A DNA stretch of 64,000 nt from CAZMXP01 sp964570285. GTDB lineage: Bacteria; Planctomycetota; PLA2. Where the stretch lies: contig CAZMXP010000002.1 in the NCBI GenBank assembly GCA_964570285.1, positions 1 through 64,000 on the forward strand. The letters are read 5' to 3'. Position 1 is the first letter of the stretch. The number at the start of each line of letters is the position of its first letter. The position numbers were made by a program, and so were the translations under genes. Shown piece after piece: positions 36,470-47,030 of the stretch. Under the pieces are notes generated by a model that saw only the letters and a program-made list of their open reading frames with translations, was not told where the DNA came from and did not search any database.

Positions 36470-36901
36470 ATGCCCACCTTCGAGAGGGTTCTCGTCCCGC
36501 TCGACTTCTCCGACCTCTCGGCCACCGTCCTGCGCTACGGCGTCGAGATGACCCGCGAGGGGGGGACGACGATCCTCCTCCACGTGCTCGAGCCGCTCCC
36601 GCTCCACTTCGAGAGCGCCTTCGGCGCCTTCGTGAACACCGAGGGGCTCGCGCGCATCCGGGAGAACGCGGAGGAACTGCTGAAGGAGAGCGTCGCCCGC
36701 TACCCCGGTCGCAAGTTCGTGACCGAACTCGCCGACGGCAAGCCGGCCGCGCGCATCCTCGCCGCCGAGAAGCGCCACAAGGCGCAACTCATCGTGATGG
36801 GCACCCACGGCCGCGGCGGGCTGGAAGACCTCTTCCTCGGCAGCGTCGCCGCCCGCATCGTGCGCAAGGCGCGCTGCCCCGTGATGACCGTCCGCGAGTA
36901 G
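36470..36901 (+). CDS. Universal stress protein (UspA family)
   Basis: 143 residues, a single Usp domain. The N-terminus FERVLVPLDFSDLSATVLRY and the C-terminal ATP-binding signature (VMGTHGRGGLEDLFLGSVAARIVRKARCPVMTV, with G-x2-G-x9-G-[ST] spacing) are typical. It probably binds ATP and has a protective role in the cytoplasm. It is transcribed divergently from the kinase gene, 44 bp apart, so shared promoter control is possible. Confidence 0.92.
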   Translation: MPTFERVLVPLDFSDLSATVLRYGVEMTREGGTTILLHVLEPLPLHFESAFGAFVNTEGLARIRENAEELLKESVARYPGRKFVTELADGKPAARILAAEKRHKAQLIVMGTHGRGGLEDLFLGSVAARIVRKARCPVMTVRE

Positions 36902-37002
36902 GCAGGCGCCTCCTCGCCGGGCCGGGAGGGGAGGACCCCCGCCGAGCCGCGCACCGCGTGCGCGCGGGGGACTGCCGCGGCGACGGGAACGAGGTCCGCG
37001 GC

Positions 37003-40000
37003 CTACTCCGTCGCGAGGCGGCGCACGGTGCGGTAGACGACGGAGGCGACCTTCTTCAGGTTGCCCAGGTCCACCTTGTCGAGCGTGTCGCGCGCCGTGT
37101 TCATCGTGCGGTAGTGGGCATTGAACACCGTCACCGCGGGCACGCCGGCCTCGTGCAGCGGCCAGTGGTCGGAGCCCTCCCGGTAGGCGTAGGCGTCGAT
37201 GTCCTTGCCGAGCACGAGCCCCGTGTCGCCGAGCGATCCCTCGAAGGCCGCGAGCAGGTGCGGGTGGTGGGAGCGCCCGATCAGGAAGACCTCGCTCGAG
37301 CCGCTGTTGCCGAGCCCGTCCACGTTGATCATGCAGGCCGGCCGCCCGACCGGGCAGTTCGGCGTCACCACCGTCTGGGCGAACTGCCGCGATCCGAGCA
37401 GCCCCGCCTCCTCGCCGCCGAAGAGGCAGACCACGACCGGCCGCTTCAGCTTCCCCGCCTCGAAGTCGCGCCTGAGCTGCTCGGCGACCCAGAGCACGAC
37501 CGCGACACCGGCCGCGTTGTCCGAGGCGGCGGGCCCGACGACGCCGTCCCAGTGCGCGGACAGCAGCACCCCCGGCTCCCGCCCCTCCCCGAAGACCCCC
37601 ACGAGGTTGGAGGTGGAACCCTCGCTGCGCGACAGCTCCAGCGCGATGTCGCCCGCGCCCCGGGACTCGCGCAGGCGCTGCGCGGCGGAGGCGGTCACGT
37701 AGACGTACGGGCAGGGGAGGAGGCGGCCGGCGGAGCGGGCGAGCATGCCGGCGAGCGCCAGCTCGCGGTCGAGGCCGCGCTTCTCGAAGCGCTCGGCGAT
37801 CGACGGAGGCAGCGCCCCCTCCCACGCGGCCTCCTCCCCGCGGGCGGCGAGCCTCTCGTCCGTCGCCGCCACCGCGACGACCGCGGCACCCGCCTCCGCG
37901 TAGCGCTTCGCCTCGTCGAAGGTCGCGCTCTCCGGAAGCAGCACGAGCGCCCCCTTGACCTCCTCCGCCGGGTGGTCCACGACGCGCGCGAAGGGCCAGG
38001 GCTCCGCCCGCATCGCCGACCGGTGGAACGGGAAGAAGGAATCCTCGAGCACCTCGCCGCCCAGGCGCAGCACGCGCGCCGCGCACTTCGCCTGCGACAC
38101 GAGCACCGGCGGCCACGCCACGACCTTGAGGCCGCGCCGGAAGAGCTCGCCGCGCAGCGCGTTCGCGAGGTGGTAGGAGGCGTCGCTGCCCGCGCGCCGC
38201 CCCCCATGGACCGGATCGGTCAGCAGCAGCAGCGTCGCGGCGAGCGTCTCGGGCTCGCCGGTGCGCGCCGGGCTGATCTCGGCGCGCGTCGCGCGGTCGC
38301 CGTCGAAGACCCCGCGCGCGACCGGCTGCCCGTTCCGGAAGACGACCCACCCGTCGCTCGCGTAGTAGGGCAGGTAGGCGGTTCGGGCGTAGGCCTCGGG
38401 GCCGTTGCCGAGGAAGAGGGAGACGGGATGTTCGGGGGCGCGGGGGCGGGAATAGCTGATCAGGATGCCGTCCCCGGGCTCCTCGTAGCGGACGCCGCGC
38501 ATCGTGAAGTGGCCCTCGCCGCGCGTGAAGGTCGCATCCTGCGCGCGCGCGCCCGCGAGCAGCTCGTCGCTCGCGACGCCGATCGAGAGCAGCGCGGCGT
38601 CGTCGGGAGGCGGCCCCTCCGCGACCTCGACGCCGAGGCGGCCCAGCAGTGCCGGGTCGCCGAACCCGACCCGGCGGCTCGCGGTCAGCACCGCCTCGAG
38701 GCAGGGGGCGACCCGCGCGCGCGGGATCGCCCGGAAGACGCGGTGGTCCGGATCGAGGTGGAGCGCGTGCACCGGCAGCGGGGTCGGGAAGGAGAAGAGG
38801 CACTCCTTCGACGCGACCGTCACGAGGCGCTCCTCGACGCCCTGCGCCGTCTCGACGCGCACGGGCACGCGGAGCGCGTACGCGGGCCCCTCCTGCTCCT
38901 GCACGATCGTGCCGACGATGCGCTCGCCGTTCGAGCGCAGGTCGCCGAACGCGAGGATCGGCGCGCCGGTGCGCGCGAGCCAGGGCTCGAACCACTCCTT
39001 CAGGTCGCGCCCCGCCCCCTCCGAGAGCGCCGCGACGAGGTCGTCCCAGCCGAGCTTCGTGCCGCCGCGGGTCGAGACCGCGTGGCGCACCGCGCGCAGG
39101 AAGGCCTCGTCGCCGATCTCGCGCGCGAGCATGTCGAAGACCATCGACCCCTTGCCGTAGCCGATGTCGTTCTCGAAGGCGTGGCTCTTCGCCGCGAAGG
39201 CGCGCAGCGGATAGTCGTTCGCCGGCCCCACCCGCAGCGAGAACGAGCGCGACACCTTGGCGCGGTGGCCCCCCCCCTGCCCCCCCCGTTCGGCCGAACC
39301 GTAGTTCGCGAAATAGGTCGTGAGCGCCTCGCACCAGTTGCCCTTCGCGTAGTCGACGTGCAGGTAGTTGCCGAGCCAGCAGTGGACGAGTTCGTGGTCG
39401 AGGTAGCCGCTCGGAAGCACCGTGCCCTTCGTCTTCGCGCAGACGTAGCGGATCACGGTGTCGCCGAGCAGCGTGAAGTTCGGGAAGCCGTAGCCGGTCG
39501 CGAAGAAGTTCTCGACGACATCGAAGCGGCCGTCGGGCACCGCCATCCCGAAGAGGGTCTGGTAGCGGGGCAACTCCTCCTCCAGCGTCGAGAAGAGCAG
39601 CGCCGCGTGCCGCTCGTCCTCCGCGTAGAGGTAGGTGCGGCAGGAGACGCCCGCGATCGTGCGCTCCTGCACGTTCCACGGCCCGGTGACGACGACGAGG
39701 CCGTCCATCGGGATCGCGCTCTCGTAGACCGCCTCGTGCATGCCGTCGCGCTCGGACTCGGCGAGGCGGCGTCCCTGGGAGACGGCGCGGTGGGGGAGCG
39801 GCACGCGGATGGTGATGCGGAAGGGGGTGGGGTGCGGGGAGGGGGCGAAGAAGCCGCGCACGAGGTAGCTGCCCTTCGTGCTGACGACACCCGCGGTCTG
39901 GTCCCCCGCCACCCACGTCGGCGCCGCCGACTTCTCGATCGCGTTGGGGAGCGCGCCCGCGAAGCGGAGCACGAGATCCTGCTCGCCCTCCGCGAGGTCG

Positions 40001-40197
40001 ACGTCCGCCCCCTCGACGGTGACGCCGGGCACCGGGGCCACGCTGAGCCGGCCCGGCCCGGCGACGCGGACCCGGTCCGTGCTCTCGAAGATCCCCGCCC
40101 CCGGATCGAGGCGCAGTGTCACGTCGTGCCCGAGCACCCGGGGCTCGCCGGAGAGCGCCAGGGAGGCGGAAAGCAGCAGGCCGAGCAGCGTTCGCAT
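37003..40197 (-). CDS. Secreted fused metallopeptidase: M1-like aminopeptidase plus M28-like peptidase
   Basis: 1,064 residues with a signal peptide (MRTLLGLLLSASLALSG). The N-terminal half is an M1 (gluzincin)-like unit with the zinc motif H268-E-L-V-H272 and third ligand Glu290 in GNWCEALTTYF, the one-residue-shorter spacing known in some bacterial members. The C-terminal ~190 residues are an M28-like di-zinc peptidase: LLSAHWDGV (His882), AASDNAAGV, FGGEEAGLLGSRQF, CMINVDGLGN and NTARDTLDKVDLG. The last metal His, usually in a YHT-x2-DT motif, is not in its normal place (AHYRTMNTARDT), so that site needs checking. Two exopeptidase-type zinc sites in one exported chain suggest stepwise peptide breakdown in the periplasm. 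Confidence 0.85.
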   Translation of the reverse strand: MRTLLGLLLSASLALSGEPRVLGHDVTLRLDPGAGIFESTDRVRVAGPGRLSVAPVPGVTVEGADVDLAEGEQDLVLRFAGALPNAIEKSAAPTWVAGDQTAGVVSTKGSYLVRGFFAPSPHPTPFRITIRVPLPHRAVSQGRRLAESERDGMHEAVYESAIPMDGLVVVTGPWNVQERTIAGVSCRTYLYAEDERHAALLFSTLEEELPRYQTLFGMAVPDGRFDVVENFFATGYGFPNFTLLGDTVIRYVCAKTKGTVLPSGYLDHELVHCWLGNYLHVDYAKGNWCEALTTYFANYGSAERGGQGGGHRAKVSRSFSLRVGPANDYPLRAFAAKSHAFENDIGYGKGSMVFDMLAREIGDEAFLRAVRHAVSTRGGTKLGWDDLVAALSEGAGRDLKEWFEPWLARTGAPILAFGDLRSNGERIVGTIVQEQEGPAYALRVPVRVETAQGVEERLVTVASKECLFSFPTPLPVHALHLDPDHRVFRAIPRARVAPCLEAVLTASRRVGFGDPALLGRLGVEVAEGPPPDDAALLSIGVASDELLAGARAQDATFTRGEGHFTMRGVRYEEPGDGILISYSRPRAPEHPVSLFLGNGPEAYARTAYLPYYASDGWVVFRNGQPVARGVFDGDRATRAEISPARTGEPETLAATLLLLTDPVHGGRRAGSDASYHLANALRGELFRRGLKVVAWPPVLVSQAKCAARVLRLGGEVLEDSFFPFHRSAMRAEPWPFARVVDHPAEEVKGALVLLPESATFDEAKRYAEAGAAVVAVAATDERLAARGEEAAWEGALPPSIAERFEKRGLDRELALAGMLARSAGRLLPCPYVYVTASAAQRLRESRGAGDIALELSRSEGSTSNLVGVFGEGREPGVLLSAHWDGVVGPAASDNAAGVAVVLWVAEQLRRDFEAGKLKRPVVVCLFGGEEAGLLGSRQFAQTVVTPNCPVGRPACMINVDGLGNSGSSEVFLIGRSHHPHLLAAFEGSLGDTGLVLGKDIDAYAYREGSDHWPLHEAGVPAVTVFNAHYRTMNTARDTLDKVDLGNLKKVASVVYRTVRRLATE

Positions 40198-40264
40198 GGG
40201 CCCATTCTAGGGCCTGAGAATCCTTGTCGGGGGGGTGGGGCGCGCTACGATGCAGTTCCCCTCC

Positions 40265-42099
<1,835 letters not shown>

Positions 42100-42103
<4 letters not shown>

Positions 42104-43119
42104 CGCCCACGACGCCCGCCGCACCGCTCACCAAGAAGGACTTCGTCAGCGACCAGCAGGTGCGCTGGTGCCCGGGCTGCGGCGACTACGCGATCCTCAA
42201 CAGCATGCAGCAGGCGTTCGCCGACATGGGCATCGCCCGCGAGAACATCGTCGTCGTCAGCGGCATCGGCTGCGCCGCGCGCTTCCCCTACTACGTCGAG
42301 GCCTACGGCTTCCACACGATCCACGGCCGCGCCCCCGCGATTGCGACCGGCCTCAAGCTCTCGCGCCCCGAGCTCTCCGTCTGGGTCGTCGGCGGCGACG
42401 GCGACATGCTGAGCATCGGCGGCAACCACCTGCTCCACGCGCTGCGGCGCAACGTGAGCCTGAAGATCCTCTGCTTCAACAACGAGATCTACGGGCTGAC
42501 GAAGGGGCAGGCGTCACCCACCTCCGCCTTCGGCAAGACGACCTACTCGACGCCGATGGGCACCGTGGACCGTCCGATCAACCCGATCTCCGTCGCGCTC
42601 GCCGCCGAGGCGACCTTCGTCGCGCGCACCGTCGACGTCGCGAGCGAACACCTGCGGGCGACGATGCTGCGCGCGGCGAAGCACGAGGGCTCCTGCTTCG
42701 TCGAGATCCTCCAGAACTGCGTCATCTTCAACGACGGCGTCTTCAAGAAGGTGACCGACCGCGACACCAAGGAGGAAAGCGTCCTTCCGCTGGAGCACGG
42801 CAAGCCGATGCGCTGGGGCAAGGACAAGGCGCGCGGCCTGCGGCTGCGCGGGCTGAAGCCCGAGGTCGTCACGGTCGGCCAGGACGGCGTCACCGAGGCC
42901 GACCTGCTCGTGCACGACGAAGGGGACCGCTCCCTTGCCTACCTGTTGTCGCGCATGGACAAGGCGACCTTCCCGACCCCGGTCGGCGTCTTCCTGAGCC
43001 AGAAGCTCGATTCCTACGAGCGCGGCGTGACCGGCCAGATCGAGAAGGCGCGCGCGAAGCGGCCCGGGGACCTGATGGAGCTGCTGCACGAGGGCGATAC
43101 CTGGACCGTCCGGACCTAA
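42100..43119 (+). CDS. korB: 2-oxoacid:ferredoxin oxidoreductase, beta subunit
   Basis: 339 residues. It binds thiamine diphosphate and the iron-sulfur centre of the KorAB complex. The visible motifs are VRWCPGCGDYAILNSMQQAF (cluster cysteines), SGIGCAARFPYYV, THGR-like IHGRAPAIATGLKLS, and the ThDP/Mg motif GGDGDMLSIGGNHLLHALRR followed by FNNEIYGLTKGQASPTS. The length is that of family members. It is translationally coupled to korA by an ATGA overlap. Confidence 0.93.
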
Positions 43120-43166
43120 GGTCAAGGGGGCGCGGGGGTTAGGGCAGCCCCAAAACCCGCGAAAGA

Positions 43167-43187
43167 TTCGGCCCCCAAAAGGCCGAA
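43167..43187 (+). promoter_or_regulatory. Leader hairpin 9 bases upstream of the coiled-coil gene
   Basis: TTCGGCC (43167-43173) pairs with GGCCGAA (43181-43187) across CCCAAAA, just before the ATG at 43197. A 22-base block here (from 43169) matches one at 44628 in the leader of the next gene at 19 of 22 positions. It may control translation of both genes, or be a shared protein-binding site. Confidence 0.45.
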
Positions 43188-43196
43188 AGGGTCTCC

Positions 43197-44621
43197 ATGA
43201 GGAAAGAGGCCCTGAACAGCGTGCGGGCGGCCATCGAAGCGAACACGGAGCGCCGCTCCCTCGAGCAGCTTCAGGCCCAGGGCAAGCGCCACGTGCGCGT
43301 CGTCTCCGGCGAGAAGATCCTCGAGATCATCAAGGCGATCGTCGGCGACATCGTCGACCGCGAGGTCGGCGAGCTGAGCAAGCGCGACCGCGACCGGATC
43401 GTCCACGAGACGAAGACGCAGTTCGACCGCGTCCTGAAGCTGCAGAACGACCAGGACGCGATCGTGCGCGAGCAGCGCGAGCTCCTCGCCGAGCACAAGA
43501 CGAAGGTCGAGCGGCTCGAGCGCGAGCGCGACGCGCTGCACGCGCGGCTCGAGAAGGACCGCGCCGAGCAGAGCGCCCGCGAGGCGAAGATCCTCGCGGA
43601 GTACCAGGAGCGGCTCGCCTCGCTCTCGCACCAGCAGGGCAGCCAGGCGCAGCTCGTCAGCGATCTCGAGGGCCGCCTCGCGAAGTCGAAGGCGACCATC
43701 CAGAACTACGACGAGAACATCGTGCGCCTCACGGCGCAGGCGGAGGGCGAGCGGCAGGAGAAGCTGCAGGCGCTCCGCGAGCGCGACGCCCTCCGCGACG
43801 CCCACGCCGGGGCGGAGCGTGCGGCCGCGGCGCTGGAGCACGAGATCGGGACGGTGCGCGCCCGCTGCGCGGCCGACCTCGAGACCACCCGCGTCGAGGC
43901 GGAGCGCGCGCTCGACGCGCAGAGGCAGGAGCTCCTGGGCCTCGCCGAGCGGAGCCGCAGGGACGGCGACCTGCTCGAACGCATGAAGGAGGCGCTCCAG
44001 GGCAAGGAGCTCGAGGTGCAGCGCCTCACCGGCGAACGGGACACGCTCCGGGCCGAGCTGGACGCGGCGCGCCAGCAGGCGGGCGAGTCGGCGGGCGTCT
44101 CCGCGCTGCGCGGCGAACTGGCCGAGATGAAGAGCTTCCTGCGCACGCTCGACGAGCGCGCGGGCAAGGTGGACGAGTCCACCGTGCAGACGCTGCTGGC
44201 GCAGCTCGCCCAGCGCGAGAGCGTCAACTCGAGCGCGATGGAAGAGCGCTTCAGCGCGACGCTGGACAAGACGATCGACCAGATCGCGAAGACGATGGCC
44301 GCCGCGACCGCGAGGCCGATCGACGTGGCCGTGGAGGCGACGGATGTCGTCGTCGACCGCCTCTTCGATCTCGACGGCGAGATGAAGACCAATCTCGAGC
44401 AGCTCGACGTCGAGGTCCGGACGAGCAAGTCGGGCATCGGCGGCAACCTCGCGCGCCTGAAGGCGATGCGCATGGGCGGCAAGGCGTCGGCCCCCGAGGC
44501 CCCCCCCGAGGAGCCTGCCGAGGGCGAGCCCGTCGCCCCGCCGGCCAAGAAGCCGGCAAGCAGCAGCATGGAACGTCTCAAAGCGGTGCGGGAGAGCTCC
44601 CCGGCCCGCAAGACCGAGTAA
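43197..44621 (+). CDS. Long coiled-coil protein, possible partner of the actin-like protein
   Basis: 474 residues with no signal peptide or membrane segment. The N-terminal ~75 residues form a helical head (VRVVSGEKILEIIKAIVGDI). From ~80 to ~330 there is nearly continuous heptad-rich, charged coiled coil (VERLERERDALHARLEKDR, LVSDLEGRLAKSKATIQNYD). A second helical domain follows (TLDKTIDQIAKTMAAATARP, VVVDRLFDLDGEMKTNLEQL). The tail is Pro/Ala-rich and carries a short motif twice: ARLKAMRMGG at 419-428 and ERLKAVRESS at 459-467. It shares a leader hairpin and transcription unit with the actin-like gene 85 bp downstream. I recognise no named family. A filament-linking or adaptor role is inferred from context. 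Confidence 0.75.
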   Translation: MRKEALNSVRAAIEANTERRSLEQLQAQGKRHVRVVSGEKILEIIKAIVGDIVDREVGELSKRDRDRIVHETKTQFDRVLKLQNDQDAIVREQRELLAEHKTKVERLERERDALHARLEKDRAEQSAREAKILAEYQERLASLSHQQGSQAQLVSDLEGRLAKSKATIQNYDENIVRLTAQAEGERQEKLQALRERDALRDAHAGAERAAAALEHEIGTVRARCAADLETTRVEAERALDAQRQELLGLAERSRRDGDLLERMKEALQGKELEVQRLTGERDTLRAELDAARQQAGESAGVSALRGELAEMKSFLRTLDERAGKVDESTVQTLLAQLAQRESVNSSAMEERFSATLDKTIDQIAKTMAAATARPIDVAVEATDVVVDRLFDLDGEMKTNLEQLDVEVRTSKSGIGGNLARLKAMRMGGKASAPEAPPEEPAEGEPVAPPAKKPASSSMERLKAVRESSPARKTE

Positions 44622-44627
44622 CGGAAG

Positions 44628-44644
44628 CGGCCCCGAACAGGCCG
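44628..44644 (+). promoter_or_regulatory. Hairpin between the coiled-coil and actin-like genes
   Basis: CGGCC (44628-44632) pairs with GGCCG (44640-44644) across CCGAACA, right after the TAA. The 22-base block from 44628 is a near copy of that at 43169 (three mismatches, stem kept). The actin-like ATG follows about 60 bases later, with GGAGAAG as ribosome binding site. Confidence 0.45.
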
Positions 44645-44706
44645 ATAGGCACCCCATACCCATAGGCAATTAGGAAGTCCCGAGGGGATTTCCGGAGAAG
44701 AAGTCG

Positions 44707-45822
44707 ATGTCCGGAGAAACCAAGACCGTCCGCTTCAACCAGCCTGCCCCGTCGGCCGCGACCGGCGCCTCTCCCGCGAAGCAGGGAGCGGCGGCGGCCC
44801 CCGCGAAGGGCGGCACCAAGTCCACCAGCGCGGCCCTCGGGCGCGGCCTCGACGTCGGCACGGCGAACCTGCTCTCCGCGATGCAGGACGCGAGCGGCGA
44901 GATCGTGGTCAAGCGCGAGCGCAACGCGTTCCTCCAGATCCCGTCGGAGTTCGGCAGCAGCCGCGACATGCTGACGCGCCTGAACGTGCCGTACGTGTCG
45001 TTCCGCGACAAGCTCTACGTGCTCGGCGACGCGTCGTTCAACCTGGCGAACATGTTCGGCCAGGAGGTGCGCCGCCCGATGAGCGACGGCTTCATGTCGC
45101 CGAACGAGCAGGACGCGATCCCGATGATCCGCTTCATCATCGAGCGGCTCCTCGGCGAGCCGCAGGTCGAGGGCGAGCCCTGCTACTTCTGCATCCCGGC
45201 GCCGTCGATCGACCGCGACAACGACACCGTCTACCACGAGGGCATCGCGTCGAGCATCGTCAAGAAGCTCGGCTACACGCCGCACTCGATGAACGAGGCG
45301 CACGCGATCGTCTACAGCGAGCTCGCCGACCACGACTTCACGGGCATCGGCGTCTCCTGCGGCGGCGGCATGTTCAACGTCTGCGTCGCCTACAAGACGA
45401 TCCCCGCGGTCAAGTTCAGCGTCGCCCGCGGCGGCGACTGGATCGACGGCCACGTCGCCAAGGTCATGGGCATCCCGCGCACCCGCGCGACGGCCATCAA
45501 GGAGGGCGACGTCAACCTGATGACGCCGCGCACCCGCGAGGAGGAGGCGGTGGTGCTCTACTACCGCAACCTGATCAGCTACGTGCTGCAGAACCTGAAG
45601 CAGCGCTTCCAGCTCGCCCGCGACGTCCCGCAGTTCAACGACCCCGTCGAGGTCGTGGTCGCGGGCGGCACGAGCCTCATCGGCGGCTTCGTCGAGGTCT
45701 TCGCCGAGGAGCTGCAGAAGATCGACTTCCCGCTCCAGATCGCCGGCGTGCGCCGGGCCGAGGATGCGATGACGTCGGTCGTGCGCGGCTGCCTCATCGC
45801 GGCGGCCCTCGCCGAGCAGTAG
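44707..45822 (+). CDS. Actin-like ATPase (MreB/ParM/FtsA superfamily), unclassified
   Basis: 371 residues. An Ala/Pro/Lys-rich N-terminal extension (~45 residues) precedes an actin-fold core. Phosphate-1 is RGLDVGTANLL, very close to the MreB GTAN motif. The connecting region includes HSMNEAHAIVYSEL, where MreB has its catalytic Glu. Phosphate-2 is IGVSCGGGMFNVCVAY, in which the usual Asp of DIGGGT is Ser. VARGGDWID and the adenosine loop VVVAGGTSLIGGFVEVF follow. It is not a standard MreB, FtsA, PilM or DnaK. Filament formation is expected from the family but not shown. It is paired with the coiled-coil gene, and a strong terminator follows. Confidence 0.8.
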   Translation: MSGETKTVRFNQPAPSAATGASPAKQGAAAAPAKGGTKSTSAALGRGLDVGTANLLSAMQDASGEIVVKRERNAFLQIPSEFGSSRDMLTRLNVPYVSFRDKLYVLGDASFNLANMFGQEVRRPMSDGFMSPNEQDAIPMIRFIIERLLGEPQVEGEPCYFCIPAPSIDRDNDTVYHEGIASSIVKKLGYTPHSMNEAHAIVYSELADHDFTGIGVSCGGGMFNVCVAYKTIPAVKFSVARGGDWIDGHVAKVMGIPRTRATAIKEGDVNLMTPRTREEEAVVLYYRNLISYVLQNLKQRFQLARDVPQFNDPVEVVVAGGTSLIGGFVEVFAEELQKIDFPLQIAGVRRAEDAMTSVVRGCLIAAALAEQ

Positions 45823-45844
45823 TCGCTCTGTCCGGATCCGAAAC

Positions 45845-45878
45845 CGCGGGGGGCCGATCGGCCCCCCGCGTTCGTCTT
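45845..45878 (+). terminator. Strong hairpin terminator after the actin-like gene
   Basis: CGCGGGGGGCC (45845-45855) pairs perfectly with GGCCCCCCGCG (45860-45870) across GATC, followed by ttcgtctt. It lies 23 bases after the stop codon and separates the cytoskeletal pair from eboE. Confidence 0.8.
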
Positions 45879-45926
45879 GCGCCACGGAAAGTTGCGCGGC
45901 GGGAGGCGCCTCCGTACCGTCGTGCG

Positions 45927-47030
45927 ATGTTCCTCGACGGGTGCGCGCTCTGCTACTCGATGAACGTCCACCCGGGCGAGGGGCTCGACGACGTGCTCGC
46001 GGCGCTCTCGGGGACGGTGGTCCCGCTGAAGGCGCGGCTCGGCGTGAAGGGCGACTTCGCCGTCGGCCTGCGCCTCTCGGCGCGCGCCGCGGAGGAGACC
46101 GAGACGCGCGCGGGCGAGCTCAAGGACCTGCTCGACCGCGAGGGGCTCGTCGCGGTGACCGTCAACGCCTTCCCCTACGGCGACTTCCACGCGGGACGCG
46201 TCAAGGAGCAGGTCTACAGGCCCGACTGGAGCGAGGCGCGCCGGGCGGTCTACAGCCTGCGGGCCGCGGTCGCGCTCGCCGCGATGAACCGACCGCGCGC
46301 CGAGGTCTCGGTCTCGACGCTGCCGCTGAGCTTCCGCGCCTTCCGCCCGTCGATCAACGCGGTGACCGGACGGCTGCTGGAGATGGTCTCGATGCTGCAG
46401 GGGGTGGAGCGCAAGTCGGGGGTCAAGGTCCGTCTCGCGCTCGAGCCCGAGCCGCTCTGCCTGCTCGAGACCGCCGAGGAGACGGTCGCGTACTGGCGCG
46501 ACACGCTGCTGCCCGCCTGCCGCGCCAAGTACGGCCGCGGCGCCGAGGATCTCGCCCGAAGCTACCTCGGCGTCTGCCTCGACACCTGCCACCATTCGGT
46601 GCGCTGGGAGGAGCCGGCCCGCGCCATCGACCTCTATCGCGCCGCCGGCATCCCCATCGCGAAGATCCAGCTCAGCGCGGCCCTCGAGGCGCCGGACCTC
46701 GCCGCGCTGCGGCCCTTCGCCGAGCCGCGCTACCTGCACCAGATCGTGGGCCGCGACGGGACCGCGCGCGCCGACATCGACGGGCCCGCGATCCCCGGAC
46801 CCCTTCGATGCCACTTCCATGTGCCGATCCATCGCGACGAAATCGGCGGCCTTCGCACCACGCGCGCCGAGATGCTCGCCGCCTACGGCCACGCGCGCGC
46901 GACCGGCGCCACTGCCTGCTTCGAGATCGAGACCTACACGTGGGATGTGCTGCCGCTGCGGGAGGGGGCGCTCCTCGACTCGCTCGAGGCGGAGTACCTG
47001 AGCCTCATGCCTTCCCCGACCAGCCGGTGA
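45927..47030 (+). CDS. eboE: EboE-like TIM-barrel metabolite traffic protein
   Basis: 367 residues. The sequence matches the EboE family of xylose-isomerase-like TIM barrels: CYSMNVHPGEGLDDVLAAL, VGLRLSARAAEE, VAVTVNAFPYGDFHAGRVKEQVY, VSVSTLPLSFRAF, LALEPEPLCLLETAEET, GVCLDTCHHSVRWEEP and CFEIETYTWDVLP. The carboxylates and histidines in these positions could bind a metal. In other bacteria the ebo cluster helps export a precursor metabolite across the inner membrane. Here none of the other ebo genes is present in the window. The 3' end overlaps the convergent desulfhydrase-like gene by 26 bp. Confidence 0.85.
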   Translation: MFLDGCALCYSMNVHPGEGLDDVLAALSGTVVPLKARLGVKGDFAVGLRLSARAAEETETRAGELKDLLDREGLVAVTVNAFPYGDFHAGRVKEQVYRPDWSEARRAVYSLRAAVALAAMNRPRAEVSVSTLPLSFRAFRPSINAVTGRLLEMVSMLQGVERKSGVKVRLALEPEPLCLLETAEETVAYWRDTLLPACRAKYGRGAEDLARSYLGVCLDTCHHSVRWEEPARAIDLYRAAGIPIAKIQLSAALEAPDLAALRPFAEPRYLHQIVGRDGTARADIDGPAIPGPLRCHFHVPIHRDEIGGLRTTRAEMLAAYGHARATGATACFEIETYTWDVLPLREGALLDSLEAEYLSLMPSPTSR

